Positions 1 through 9,988 of a stretch of 64,000 bases of DNA are shown here, in pieces. The stretch's first letter is position 1. Every line of letters begins with the position of its first letter. The notes under the pieces were generated by a model that was not told where the DNA came from, searched no databases, and saw only the letters and a list, made by a program, of their open reading frames with translations. The position numbers and the translations under genes were made by a program. The DNA is from an uncultured Flavobacteriales bacterium (GTDB lineage: Bacteria; Bacteroidota; Bacteroidia; Flavobacteriales_D; Crocinitomicaceae): assembly GCA_903945495.1 (NCBI GenBank), contig CAJAVU010000021.1:186001-250000 (forward strand), written 5' to 3'.

Positions 1-3000
1 ATAAACTACCAATATCCTCAGTCGTGAACCCGTTGTTCCACAAATAGGTGTAACCCGGATTTCCCCCACCAATTGTCAAATCAATACTTCCATCATTGAA
101 TCCAAAACAACTGATATTGCTACCTGAAGGATACGTGAACGCAGAAACACCTTGTGTTAAAGCTGTTGGTTCAACTAAGGTAATGCTAGATGGAAGCGTA
201 CAACCGTTTAAATCTGTAATAATAACATTATAGGTACCTGCTGGTAAATTTGTTAAATCCTGCGTTGTCGCTCCAGTACTCCACGCATAGGTATAAGCTG
301 GACTACCATTTGCAGGTACTAAATCGATTGAACCATCGCTCAAACCAAAACAACTTATGTTTGTTCCTGAAGGATACGTAAATGCAGAAACTGTTTGAGT
401 AAGCGCTGTTGGCTCAACTAACGTAATTGATGAGTTAATTGTACAACCATTCAAATCCGTAGTCGTTACTGTATAAGTGCCTGCTGGAAGAGAAGCAATA
501 TCTTGAGTTGTTGCACCTGTATTCCATACATACGTATAACCAGGACTTCCGCCGCCAATTGTTAAATTAACAGAACCATCACTTAAACCGAAACAACTAA
601 TATTGTCTCCACTAGGATATACAAATGCAGTTGTTCCTTCCGTTAACGCTGTAGGTTGTGTCAATGTAATTGAAGAAGGAATTGTACATCCATTCACATC
701 GGTTACTAAAACTGTATACGTTCCGATTGGTAAACCCGCAATATCTTCTGTGATTGCACCAGTTGACCATAAATAAGTGTAAGCTGGGTTACCTCCGTTA
801 ATTGTTAAATCAACTGAACCATCACTCAATCCAAAACAACTAATGTTACTTCCTGAAGGATATGTAAATGCAGTAATTCCTTGCGAAAGCGCTGTTGGTT
901 GTGTCAAAGTAATTGTACTCGTGATTTGACAACCATTTTGATCTGTCACTAACACATTGTACGTTCCTGCCGGTACATTTGTTAGATCCTGAGAGGTTGC
1001 ACCGTTACTCCATGCGTATGTGTATGGTCCAACTCCACCATTTATTGTTAAATCTATTGAACCATCACTTAAACCAATACAACTAATGTTTGTTCCTGAT
1101 GGATAAACGAATGCTGAAATTGTTTGTGTCATTCCAGCTGGCGATGTTAAAGTAACTGCACTTGTTGTTTGACAACCATTTAAATCTGTAACTGTTACAG
1201 AATATGCTCCTGCTGGCAATAAAGAAATATCTTGGTTGTTAGAACCGTTTGACCAAACATATGTGTATCCAGGATTTCCACCAGCCACAGTTAAATCGAT
1301 TGAACCATCAGGTAAACAACCAGAAACGTTGAATCCTCCAGGATAGACAAATGGCGTAACATTCGAAGTTAAAAGAGTCGGTTGAACCAATGTAATCGTT
1401 GAAGGAATTGAACATCCATTTACATCAGTAACAGTAACATTATAAGTTCCTGATGGTACATTACTCAAATCTTGGGTAATTGCTCCGTTCGACCATGCGT
1501 ATGAGTATGCTGGACTTCCACCATTGATTGTCAAATCAACATTTCCGTCAGATAATCCAAAACAACTGATGTTTGTTCCTGAAGGATAAATCGTTGCACT
1601 GATATTTTGAGTTAATGCTGTCGGTTGCGTCAATGTGATCGTTGATGGAATTGTACATCCATTCACATCCGTTACAGTCACAGAATAAGTTCCTGCTGGA
1701 ATTGCTGCTAAGTCTTGTGACGTTGCGCCGTTTGACCAAACGTATGTGTAACCTGGATTTCCTCCATTGATCGTTAAATCAACCAAACCATCAGATAATC
1801 CGAAACAACTAATGTTTGTTCCACTTGGGAAAGTTGGCGACGAAATTCCTTGAGTTAATGCTGTCGGTTGTGTAAGTGTTACTCCTGTTGCGATAGTACA
1901 ACCATTAACGTCTGTTACTAAGACATTATACGTTCCAGCTTGGACATTGGTTAAATCTTGCGTTAATGCTCCATTTGACCATGAATACGAATAACCAGGA
2001 TTTCCTCCACCAATTGTTATATCAACATTTCCATCACTCAATCCAAAACAACTGATGTTTGTTCCACTTGGGAAAGCTGTTGCTGTTAAACTTTGAGTAA
2101 GTGCTGTTGGTTGAACCAATGTTATTGTAGAAGGAACTGTACAGCCATTCACATCTGTTACAGTTACATTGTATGTTCCAAAAGGAATAGTTGTTAAATC
2201 TTGTGTTGTTGCACCATTCGACCAAGCATAAGTATAACCAGGATTTCCTCCATTGATCGTTAAATCTACAGATCCATCCGAAAGTCCGAAACAGCTAATG
2301 TTTGTTCCACTTTGGTAGATTGCCGCTGAAATCGTTTGAGTTAATAGAGTTGGTTGTGTTAACGTAATTGAACTTGAAATTTGGCAACCAACTTGATCAG
2401 TAATAACAACACTATATGTTCCAGCTGGAATATTTGTTAAATCTTGTGTTGTTGCTCCAGTGTTCCACAAGTATGTATAACCTGGACTACCTCCTCCAAC
2501 TGTCAAATCAATATTTCCATCGCTCAATCCAAAACAACTGATATTCGTTCCACTTGGGAATGTTGTCGCAGTAATGCTTTGTGTTAATCCTGATGGTTGC
2601 GTTAAAGTGATATTACTAGAAGTGATACAACCATTTACGTCCGTCACATTCACAATGTAGTTACCAGCAATCAACGACGAAATGTCTTGTGTTAAAGCAC
2701 CATTTGACCAAGCATACGTATATCCAGGATTTCCGCCTGCAACTGTCAAATCAATTGTTCCATCTGCAACACAACCTGAAACATTGAAGCCTCCTGGATA
2801 AAGGGAAGGAACCAGTCCTGAAGTTAATGCCGTTGGTTGAGTTAACGTAATTGAGGATGTAATAGTACAACCATTCAAGTCCGTTACTGTTACATTGTAT
2901 GTCCCTGCTGGTACATTCGTTAAATCTTGTGTTGTTGCACCGTTTGACCATGCATAAGTGTAAAGCGGCGTTCCACCATTAATCGTTAAATCTATTGATC

Positions 3001-6000
3001 CATCAGATAATCCAAAACAACTGATGTTGGTTCCTGAAGGATATGTAAACGCTGTAATTGCTTGCGATAAAGGAGGCGGAGTTGTTAATGTAATTGAACT
3101 TGTTGTTTGACAACCGTTCACATCAGTAACTGTGACCGTATACGCTCCAGCTGGTAATGCCGATAAATCTTGCGTTGTTGCACCATTTGACCATGCATAC
3201 GTGTAAGCTGGATTTCCACCACCAACTGTTAAATCAATCGTTCCGTTATTCGCACAGCCTGTTAAGTTATAACCTCCGGCATATAGAGAAGGAACAACAC
3301 CTGATGTAAGAATCAACGGTTGAGTTAAGTTAATTGAGGATGTAATTGTACAACCATTTAAATCTGTAACAATAACAGTATAACTTCCTGCTGGAACATT
3401 TGTTAAATCTTCTGTAGTTGCTCCATTTGACCATGCATAGCTATAGCCTGGTGCTCCTCCTGCGATTGTTAAATTGATACTTCCATCAGATAAACCGAAA
3501 CAACTAATGTTTGTTCCTGAAGGATAGACAAATGCAGAAATTGTTTGTGTTAATGCTGTTGGTTGGGTAATTGTAATTGTTGCTGTTGCGGCACAACCTC
3601 CGGCTAAACCATTTGCATCGTGTACGTTGACCGTGTAAGTCCCTGCTGCTAAACCATTGATGTCTTGAGACGTTGAACCATTGCTCCATGTGTATGTATA
3701 TGGCAATGTTCCACCAGCTGGTGTTAAATCAATCGCTCCTGTTGCTGCTGAATTACACAATACATTTGTTTGTGTAAATGCCAAAGTTAACGCTGCAGCT
3801 GGTTGAGTGATTGTAACAGTTGCTGTTGCCGTACAACCGCCAGTTGATCCATTCGCATCTGTAACTGTTACAGTATATGTTCCAGCGATTAATCCAGTTA
3901 AATCTTCCGTTGTTGCTCCATTGCTCCAAACATACGAATACGGTGATGTTCCACCTGCAACCGTTAAGTTGATTGCTCCAGTATTTCCACCATTACATAA
4001 AATATTTGTTTGTGACGTATTCAATGTAATTGGTGCGGCTGGTTGAGTAATTGTGATTGTTGCCGAAGCAGCACAACCGCCAGTAGAACCATTTGCATCA
4101 GTTACTGTTACAGTATATGTTCCTGCAATTAAACTCGTTAAATCTTCCGTTGTTGCTCCATTTGACCAAGCAAAGGTATAAGGTGCAGTCCCTCCGGCCG
4201 GTGTTAAATTGATTGAACCAGTATTTCCTCCGTTACATAAAATATCCACTTTAGTAGATGTTAATGTTAAAGGCGCTGCAGGTTGAGTAATTGTAATTGT
4301 AGCTACTGCCGCACAAGAACCTGAAAGGCCATTCGCATCATGAACATTTACAGTATAAGAACCCGCTGGTAAATTCGTAATGTCTTGCGTAATTGCTCCA
4401 TTGCTCCAAGAATAGGTATAAGGTGCTGTTCCTCCTGCTGGTGTTAAATCAATTGAACCTGTTGTTGCACCATTACATAAAACATTTACTTGTGTACTCG
4501 TTAATGTTAAAGCTGCTGCTGGTTGCGTAATAGTAACAGTTGTAGTTGCTGTACAACCACCAACTGAACCATTTGCATCTGTAACAGTTACGGTGTATGT
4601 TCCTGCTGGAATAGTTGTTAAATCCTCTGTTGTTGCTCCATTGCTCCACACATACGAATAAGGAGCTGTTCCACCAGCAACTGTTAAGTTAATTGCGCCT
4701 GTTGAAGCACCAAAACACAAAACATTCGTTTGTGTTGTTGAAACCGATACTGGAGCCGATGGCTGTGTTATTGTTACTGAAGTAGTTGCCAAACAACCAC
4801 CAGTTGAACCATTCGCATCTGTTACTGTTACAGTGTATGTTCCTGCTGCCAAACCGATCAAATCTTCTGTTACTGCTCCATTCGACCATGCAAAGTTATA
4901 AGGTGCTGTTCCTCCTGCTGGAGATAAATTGATTGAGCCTGTTAAGCCACCATTACATAAAACGTTTACTCTTGTTGAAGTTAAGCTTAAAGGTGCAGCA
5001 GGTTGCGTGATTGTGACTGTCGTTGTAGCAGCACAACTTCCTGTACTACCATTCGCATCCGTTACTTGTACCGTATATGTTCCTACTGCAATTGCTGTTA
5101 AATCTTGTGTTACTGCACCATTACTCCATAAATAGGTATAAGGTGCTGTTCCTCCTGCTGGCGTTAAATCGATCGCACCTGTTAATGCACCGAAACATAA
5201 CACATTTGTTTGTGTTGTTGAAACTGTTAATGCAGCAGCTGGTTGAGTAATTGTAACAGTTGTTGTTGCTGTACAACCCCCTGTTGAACCATTTGCGTCA
5301 GTAACAACTACCGTATATGTTCCTGCAGCTAAAGCTGAAATATCTTGGGTTGTTGCTCCATTGGACCAAACGTATGAATATGGAGCCGTTCCACCAGCAA
5401 CTGATAAGTTAATTGCACCAGTTGATGCACCAAAACATAGAATATTTGTTTGCGTTGTTGAAACAGAAAGAGCAGCTGAAGGTTGAGTGATTGTTACAGA
5501 CAACGTTGCTGAACATCCACCAGCTGAGCCATTCGCATCCGTTACAGTGACAGTATATGTACCCGCAGCTAAACTAGAAATATCTTGATTTACAGCACCA
5601 TTTGACCATAAATACGTGTACGGCGCTGTTCCACCGGCTGCAGTTAAATCAATCGAACCGGTTGATCCACCATTACATAAAACATTCACTTGCGTAAATG
5701 ATAATGATATTGCTGCGGCAGGCTGAGTGATTGTTACAGATGTTGTCGCGGCACATCCACCAGTTGTTCCGTTAGCATCATGAACGTTGACCGTATACGT
5801 TCCAGCTGCTAAACCGCTAACATCTTGTGTCGTTGCACCATTACTCCATGAATAAGTGTAACCTGGAGTTCCTCCTCCTGCTGTTAAATCGATTGAACCT
5901 GTTGCCCCTCCGTTACATAAAACATTAACATTCGCACTATTTAAAGCGACTGGAGTGTCAGGTTGAACAATTGTAACTGAAGTTGTTGCGGCACAACCAC

Positions 6001-7900
6001 CAGTTAATCCGTTTGCATCATGCACGTTCGCAGTATATGTTCCTTCAGGTAAGCTGTTCAAATCTTGTGTTACTGCTCCATTGCTCCATAAATAAGTGAA
6101 CGGTGCTGTTCCACCAGAAACACTCAAATCAATTGCTCCAGTGCTACCTCCAAAACATAAAACATCTGTTTGAGTAAAAGATAAAGTAAGCGGAGCAGCT
6201 GGTTGCGTAATTGTCACCGTAGTTGTTCCTGTACATCCATTCGCATCTGTAACAGTAACAGAATATGTGCCTGCTGGCAATGAATTCAAATCTTCCGATG
6301 TTGAACCATTACTCCATAAATAAGAAAAAGGGGCGGTTCCAGAAGATACTGTTAAATTGATTGAACCAGTTGTTCCTCCATTACAAGCAACATCTACTTT
6401 CGTTGTTGATAAAGAAGGTAATGGCGTAACAGTAATTGGAGTTGTATACGTACTCGTACATCCATCAGTTGAAACAACAGTTAAAATAGGATTGTATGTT
6501 CCAACTGTTGAATATGTATGATCTAATAATGTATATGTCCCAGTTGTATTAGTGACACCTGTTATACTTCCGCTGGAAGCGGGTGAATTTATTCCATCTC
6601 CAAAATTCCACTGATAGGTGTTAATAATACCAGGCGCTGGAATACTGGAAGTACTCGTTATGGTCGCAGGACTTCCTAAACAAACCGTTGGATCAGTTAC
6701 CGTAAATCCAGCAACTGGTTGTGGATATACAGTTACAGGCACACTTAATGTAACAGAACATGTTGCTCCCTGAGGAGGAGTTAATGTACAAGTATATGTA
6801 CCACCTGTACCAACAGTTATACTTTGTGTAGTTGCTCCTGTACTCCATAAATATGTTCCAACACCCGATGGGGCTGTCAATGTAGTAGTTTGCCCAGGAC
6901 AAATGAAACCCGGACTTGCAATCAATTGTTGAAACGCACAAGATGCATCAACATACGCATATCCATAATGTCCCCCTAACGAACAGTCAGCTGAAGTAAA
7001 TTCAATAGTAACATTTTGACCAACATAAGCCGACAAATTGGTAAATACGGATGTCCAATTCGTGTACAACACTGTGTTTCCACCTACAACAACAGATTGA
7101 AAATTGGATGCATTCGCTGGGTCAGCATAAACAGAATATTCACCACAAGCTATATTAATGCCACCAGCGTCATACACACGTACTGTGAAATAAGGTCGTT
7201 CGTTAGCGGTATGTCCATTTGGTGATTGGAAAACAACTGCGTAATTATACGTGAAATACATGTTTGTTGGATCAACCAAAAACGATTGTGTCATACGTGC
7301 AGCTCCAGAACCTGTTGTTGTTCCGTTACCTAAACGACATGAAAAATTTCCACCTGGACAAACTCTTGGGATACCAACAACAGGATCTACTCCTCCTCCA
7401 AAAATTTGGTGATTTGCGCCAGGGCCAACTGGAGTTGAACCAGAAAAATTATACAAAGTTGCATTTGTTCGCGTTCCTGTGAAAAGAGACCAACCTGTAG
7501 TGTTTCCCGTTTCAAAATCCATATTTACACATGGTCCATTCAATACTTTTTGTTGGTTAACTGGTCTATCTTTATTTACAGGTGTATTTTTAACATATTC
7601 GATTAATTGAACTAGAAACTCATTTTCAATAGTACTGATTTCTGATTCTGAAGGATTTGATTCTGATTCAAACAAATTCTCCACCTTACTTTGAAAAAGC
7701 ATAAAATTTGAATTCACCAATTCTTCCACAACACTTTCAGTGTAATAGCGCTCTGAAATTTTCAACGTGTCTACTACAAAGCTTAAGGGCCATTTCGATA
7801 ACACTTTGTCAACTTTTTCGTGATGATCATCTTGTGATAACGATGTAAAAGCAATCATCATGAAAGCCAAAAAAATATGGTATGCTCTAGTGAACTTCAT
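1..7900 (-). CDS. Giant SprB-repeat surface adhesin (N-terminal part; runs off left edge)
   Basis: The ATG at 7900 opens a frame that I checked near 7530, 4168 and 61 and found unbroken to the window edge (2,633 codons, no stop). Residues 1-22 are a signal peptide ending SLSQ. About 120-320 is a galactose-binding/MAM-like domain with an MDFETG start. A short Ig-like segment follows, then a PKD domain (WNFGDG near residue 432). From about residue 490 there are 26 tandem SprB-type repeats with signatures such as LCFGASTG, YVWSNG and GTYTVTVTDANG. SprB-repeat proteins are cell-surface adhesins of Bacteroidota, exported by the type IX system; SprB itself is the gliding adhesin of Flavobacterium johnsoniae. 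The C-terminal sorting domain would lie outside the window. An adhesin role is inferred from family; whether this cell glides cannot be told. Confidence 0.9.
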   Translation of the reverse strand, partial: MKFTRAYHIFLAFMMIAFTSLSQDDHHEKVDKVLSKWPLSFVVDTLKISERYYTESVVEELVNSNFMLFQSKVENLFESESNPSESEISTIENEFLVQLIEYVKNTPVNKDRPVNQQKVLNGPCVNMDFETGNTTGWSLFTGTRTNATLYNFSGSTPVGPGANHQIFGGGVDPVVGIPRVCPGGNFSCRLGNGTTTGSGAARMTQSFLVDPTNMYFTYNYAVVFQSPNGHTANERPYFTVRVYDAGGINIACGEYSVYADPANASNFQSVVVGGNTVLYTNWTSVFTNLSAYVGQNVTIEFTSADCSLGGHYGYAYVDASCAFQQLIASPGFICPGQTTTLTAPSGVGTYLWSTGATTQSITVGTGGTYTCTLTPPQGATCSVTLSVPVTVYPQPVAGFTVTDPTVCLGSPATITSTSSIPAPGIINTYQWNFGDGINSPASSGSITGVTNTTGTYTLLDHTYSTVGTYNPILTVVSTDGCTSTYTTPITVTPLPSLSTTKVDVACNGGTTGSINLTVSSGTAPFSYLWSNGSTSEDLNSLPAGTYSVTVTDANGCTGTTTVTITQPAAPLTLSFTQTDVLCFGGSTGAIDLSVSGGTAPFTYLWSNGAVTQDLNSLPEGTYTANVHDANGLTGGCAATTSVTIVQPDTPVALNSANVNVLCNGGATGSIDLTAGGGTPGYTYSWSNGATTQDVSGLAAGTYTVNVHDANGTTGGCAATTSVTITQPAAAISLSFTQVNVLCNGGSTGSIDLTAAGGTAPYTYLWSNGAVNQDISSLAAGTYTVTVTDANGSAGGCSATLSVTITQPSAALSVSTTQTNILCFGASTGAINLSVAGGTAPYSYVWSNGATTQDISALAAGTYTVVVTDANGSTGGCTATTTVTITQPAAALTVSTTQTNVLCFGALTGAIDLTPAGGTAPYTYLWSNGAVTQDLTAIAVGTYTVQVTDANGSTGSCAATTTVTITQPAAPLSLTSTRVNVLCNGGLTGSINLSPAGGTAPYNFAWSNGAVTEDLIGLAAGTYTVTVTDANGSTGGCLATTSVTITQPSAPVSVSTTQTNVLCFGASTGAINLTVAGGTAPYSYVWSNGATTEDLTTIPAGTYTVTVTDANGSVGGCTATTTVTITQPAAALTLTSTQVNVLCNGATTGSIDLTPAGGTAPYTYSWSNGAITQDITNLPAGSYTVNVHDANGLSGSCAAVATITITQPAAPLTLTSTKVDILCNGGNTGSINLTPAGGTAPYTFAWSNGATTEDLTSLIAGTYTVTVTDANGSTGGCAASATITITQPAAPITLNTSQTNILCNGGNTGAINLTVAGGTSPYSYVWSNGATTEDLTGLIAGTYTVTVTDANGSTGGCTATATVTITQPAAALTLAFTQTNVLCNSAATGAIDLTPAGGTLPYTYTWSNGSTSQDINGLAAGTYTVNVHDANGLAGGCAATATITITQPTALTQTISAFVYPSGTNISCFGLSDGSINLTIAGGAPGYSYAWSNGATTEDLTNVPAGSYTVIVTDLNGCTITSSINLTQPLILTSGVVPSLYAGGYNLTGCANNGTIDLTVGGGNPAYTYAWSNGATTQDLSALPAGAYTVTVTDVNGCQTTSSITLTTPPPLSQAITAFTYPSGTNISCFGLSDGSIDLTINGGTPLYTYAWSNGATTQDLTNVPAGTYNVTVTDLNGCTITSSITLTQPTALTSGLVPSLYPGGFNVSGCVADGTIDLTVAGGNPGYTYAWSNGALTQDISSLIAGNYIVNVTDVNGCITSSNITLTQPSGLTQSITATTFPSGTNISCFGLSDGNIDLTVGGGSPGYTYLWNTGATTQDLTNIPAGTYSVVITDQVGCQISSSITLTQPTLLTQTISAAIYQSGTNISCFGLSDGSVDLTINGGNPGYTYAWSNGATTQDLTTIPFGTYNVTVTDVNGCTVPSTITLVQPTALTQSLTATAFPSGTNISCFGLSDGNVDITIGGGNPGYSYSWSNGALTQDLTNVQAGTYNVLVTDVNGCTIATGVTLTQPTALTQGISSPTFPSGTNISCFGLSDGLVDLTINGGNPGYTYVWSNGATSQDLAAIPAGTYSVTVTDVNGCTIPSTITLTQPTALTQNISATIYPSGTNISCFGLSDGNVDLTINGGSPAYSYAWSNGAITQDLSNVPSGTYNVTVTDVNGCSIPSTITLVQPTLLTSNVTPFVYPGGFNVSGCLPDGSIDLTVAGGNPGYTYVWSNGSNNQDISLLPAGAYSVTVTDLNGCQTTSAVTLTSPAGMTQTISAFVYPSGTNISCIGLSDGSIDLTINGGVGPYTYAWSNGATSQDLTNVPAGTYNVLVTDQNGCQITSTITLTQPTALSQGITAFTYPSGSNISCFGLSDGSVDLTINGGNPAYTYLWSTGAITEDIAGLPIGTYTVLVTDVNGCTIPSSITLTQPTALTEGTTAFVYPSGDNISCFGLSDGSVNLTIGGGSPGYTYVWNTGATTQDIASLPAGTYTVTTTDLNGCTINSSITLVEPTALTQTVSAFTYPSGTNISCFGLSDGSIDLVPANGSPAYTYAWSTGATTQDLTNLPAGTYNVIITDLNGCTLPSSITLVEPTALTQGVSAFTYPSGSNISCFGFNDGSIDLTIGGGNPGYTYLWNNGFTTEDIGSL
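201..6420 (-). repeat. Tandem SprB-type coding repeats, 26 units of 240 or 243 bp
   Basis: Using the C-A-A/T-C-C hexamer that encodes the Cys-containing end of each unit as an anchor, 26 anchors run from 201 to 6234. The 11 intervals between 3594 and 6234 are all 240 bp. The 14 intervals between 201 and 3594 are 243 bp except three of 240 bp. The promoter-proximal half codes for units ending DANGxxGGC; the distal half for units ending TDxNGC with an FxYPSGxNISCFG start. All lengths are multiples of three, so the array stays in frame. Part of a 27th unit lies at 1-200. Confidence 0.9.
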
Positions 7901-8177
7901 AGCACAATAGATTAAGAGTGGAAAATTTGAAAATGCTGAGTATGAATAGCTGTAGGAGAATTTAATAGAGTAGAATTATGAAAAAAAAGAAACCAGAAAA
8001 ATCTACGAAGGGATTTATCGTTTCTAAATTTGGTTTCAAATAATAATACATAATTGCTCATCGCATGCAGTAGTTTCAGCCGATAAAAAAATTTTTACCG
8101 TTTACTATAATACGAAGAATTTAACAAACAGTTGCCATTTTGCTAGTTATTATAGCTTAAAATGATTGTTATGTCGA
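7901..8177. other. Intergenic stretch upstream of the giant adhesin
   Basis: This is AT-rich spacer between the adhesin start and the tspO stop, both on the minus strand. I see no tRNA, no convincing hairpin terminator and no exact TAnnTTTG element, although the adhesin must be transcribed from here or from the upstream operon. Confidence 0.5.
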
Positions 8178-8639
8178 TTAATTACGAAGAAATACGTATA
8201 AGTTTAAAGAGAATGCGACACATAACCAAAGCAGATAAGGTAAAACCAACCCTAATTCAATCCGTTTTTTACTTACAAATTTCACGTGAAAAAACACTAA
8301 AACGAAAAACAACAAAAGAATAAAAACACAACCTAACACCAATGCATGATGAACAAAAAAGATTGGATTCCAAAACACATTGAAACACCATTGCATCACA
8401 TACAAACCTATAGCAAAAGCTAATTTTTCTTTTGGAATGGATTTAAAAACACGCGACAAATAAACACTATATAATAGCATAATGCTTGTCCACGCAAAGC
8501 CAAAAACCCAACCCGGAGGAGTCCACGGAGCTTTATTTAACGCTTTGTACCATTCGTTTTCAGCGGGACTTCCACCCATAAAAAGAGCCCCCACATAGAG
8601 GGCTCCGAAGTTCAATACAAGAAAAAGTGCGATTCTCAT
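8178..8639 (-). CDS. tspO: TspO/MBR family tryptophan-rich membrane protein
   Basis: This 153-residue protein is the usual TspO length and has five hydrophobic segments. The family signature is clear: W-Y-K-A-L-N-K-A-P-W-T-P-P-G-W-V-F-G near residues 31-48 and many Trp residues. TspO proteins bind porphyrins and lipids in the envelope and are linked to stress responses; the actual substrate here is unknown. The start codon overlaps the stop of the upstream esterase gene by one base (TAATG), so it is translated from the same transcript and is probably the last gene of a four-gene operon starting with fadL. Confidence 0.9.
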   Translation of the reverse strand: MRIALFLVLNFGALYVGALFMGGSPAENEWYKALNKAPWTPPGWVFGFAWTSIMLLYSVYLSRVFKSIPKEKLAFAIGLYVMQWCFNVFWNPIFFVHHALVLGCVFILLLFFVLVFFHVKFVSKKRIELGLVLPYLLWLCVAFSLNLYVFLRN

Positions 8640-9961
8640 TAGTTAAAAATCACACGTTGAGAAGTTGAATTTCCATTTTTATCAGATAGGATCAACAAAT
8701 AAATTCCATTGTTAATTCCTTTTCTATTCAGTTGAAAATCTTTTCCATTCACTACTTCCGTACGAATTAATCTTCCAGAAAAATCAACTAAACGAACATT
8801 CATTTCAGCACTTGAATTCCATGTAATTGTCATATTATCAGTTGCTGGATTTGGGTAAACACTCAAGCCGAAATCATTCGCTGATTCAGTAAGACCTGCA
8901 CCTTGACAAACATCCACAATTGGATTACCTGAACAATCGTTGATTGGGTATAAATAAGCTGCTTGTGCTCGTGCATTTTCTGGTTGCAGCAAGGCATTTG
9001 GACAGCCCAACTGACCAATCAAGAAGTCGCGCACAAAATTTACTGTTGTATCCATGTAGGCTAACGCATTTGCACTTGTTCCAGCGTATGGAACGTGAGG
9101 AGCTCCATTAAACGTATAAAATTGATTTTCTAGATCCACAGCACATGCTCTTTCGTGCAACATGCGGCTTCCATCTAAATACATTAAAGCAATACCAGGA
9201 TTCACGATTCCGCGGTTGTATTTTACCGTTCCATCTGATGTTCCATGCAATGAACATAAAGGAACATCATTTCCTTCTAACCAACTGTAGCGTGCCAATG
9301 CACCACACAAATTAATTACACCTTGAACAGTTGTTGAATAACCAGGATTTCCTGAGGCCCCTTCCAAACCACCTAAAGCCGTAATTGCTGCACCATTCAA
9401 GTAATCGCTGATTTTACATTCATCATCTAAGTAGGCAACGTGCAAAGATGTAATTGCACCGGCTGAACTTCCTCCGATGTAGATTTTCGTTGTATCAATT
9501 TTATACGTATTTGCTCCTTGAGCATCCGCATAGAAAAAACGAATTGATGCTTTCATATCCTGAACAGCACGAACAACTGCTTTCACAGAATTAACAGAAT
9601 CTATTGGAAAGAATCCAGTTCGGTAGTCAATAGATGCACATACATATCCTTTTTTTGCAAAATGTTGAGAAAGTGATACAACATCACCATCCGCTTTTGT
9701 TCCACCAAGAAAACTTCCTCCATGTGCCCAAATAATCAAAGGACGTGCTTGGGCCGTGTCACCAGTAGGTTCGTAAAAATCTAACTTCAATGTAGTATTT
9801 GCACCTGAAAAGGATGTGTTTGCTCCATATACAATATTACTTGTTGTTGTAATATTCGTATAAACATCAGAAGCGTATCGTCCTGTTGAACAAGGATCTT
9901 GTGCATTCGCACCAAAACTTGTCAAAGCAACTAAAGAAAGTAGCGTAAGGGTTTTTTTCAT
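8639..9961 (-). CDS. Secreted alpha/beta-hydrolase (carboxylesterase-like) with T9SS sorting domain
   Basis: The 440-residue product has a signal peptide ending FGANAQ, an alpha/beta-hydrolase core and a C-terminal type IX sorting domain of about 75 residues starting SVYPNPATDN. The core shows the oxyanion motif HGGSFLGG (about residue 80), the nucleophile elbow GGSSAGA, a plausible acidic residue in GTSDGT and a His in APHVPY. This arrangement suits the esterase/lipase group with an HGG hole. It should be exported across the outer membrane and cleave ester bonds of an unknown substrate. It lies 27 bp after the SGNH lipoprotein gene and overlaps tspO by one base. Confidence 0.85.
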   Translation of the reverse strand: MKKTLTLLSLVALTSFGANAQDPCSTGRYASDVYTNITTTSNIVYGANTSFSGANTTLKLDFYEPTGDTAQARPLIIWAHGGSFLGGTKADGDVVSLSQHFAKKGYVCASIDYRTGFFPIDSVNSVKAVVRAVQDMKASIRFFYADAQGANTYKIDTTKIYIGGSSAGAITSLHVAYLDDECKISDYLNGAAITALGGLEGASGNPGYSTTVQGVINLCGALARYSWLEGNDVPLCSLHGTSDGTVKYNRGIVNPGIALMYLDGSRMLHERACAVDLENQFYTFNGAPHVPYAGTSANALAYMDTTVNFVRDFLIGQLGCPNALLQPENARAQAAYLYPINDCSGNPIVDVCQGAGLTESANDFGLSVYPNPATDNMTITWNSSAEMNVRLVDFSGRLIRTEVVNGKDFQLNRKGINNGIYLLILSDKNGNSTSQRVIFN

Positions 9962-9988
9962 AGTTAATTGTTTATTTATGATCTTAAA

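Noticed and set aside
3807-5135. Open frames on the plus strand and in other frames across the SprB-repeat array
   Set aside because: They are shadows of the repetitive coding sequence on the minus strand, repeat in step with it, and have no start signals of their own.
201-6234. Regular repeats as a possible CRISPR or satellite array
   Set aside because: The units are 240 or 243 bp, diverged, and keep one continuous reading frame with a recognised protein repeat; there are no short identical repeats with unique spacers.
8278-8293. TTTCACGTGAAA inside tspO as a parS site
   Set aside because: The inner palindrome is present but three of the outer bases differ; it may be chance.
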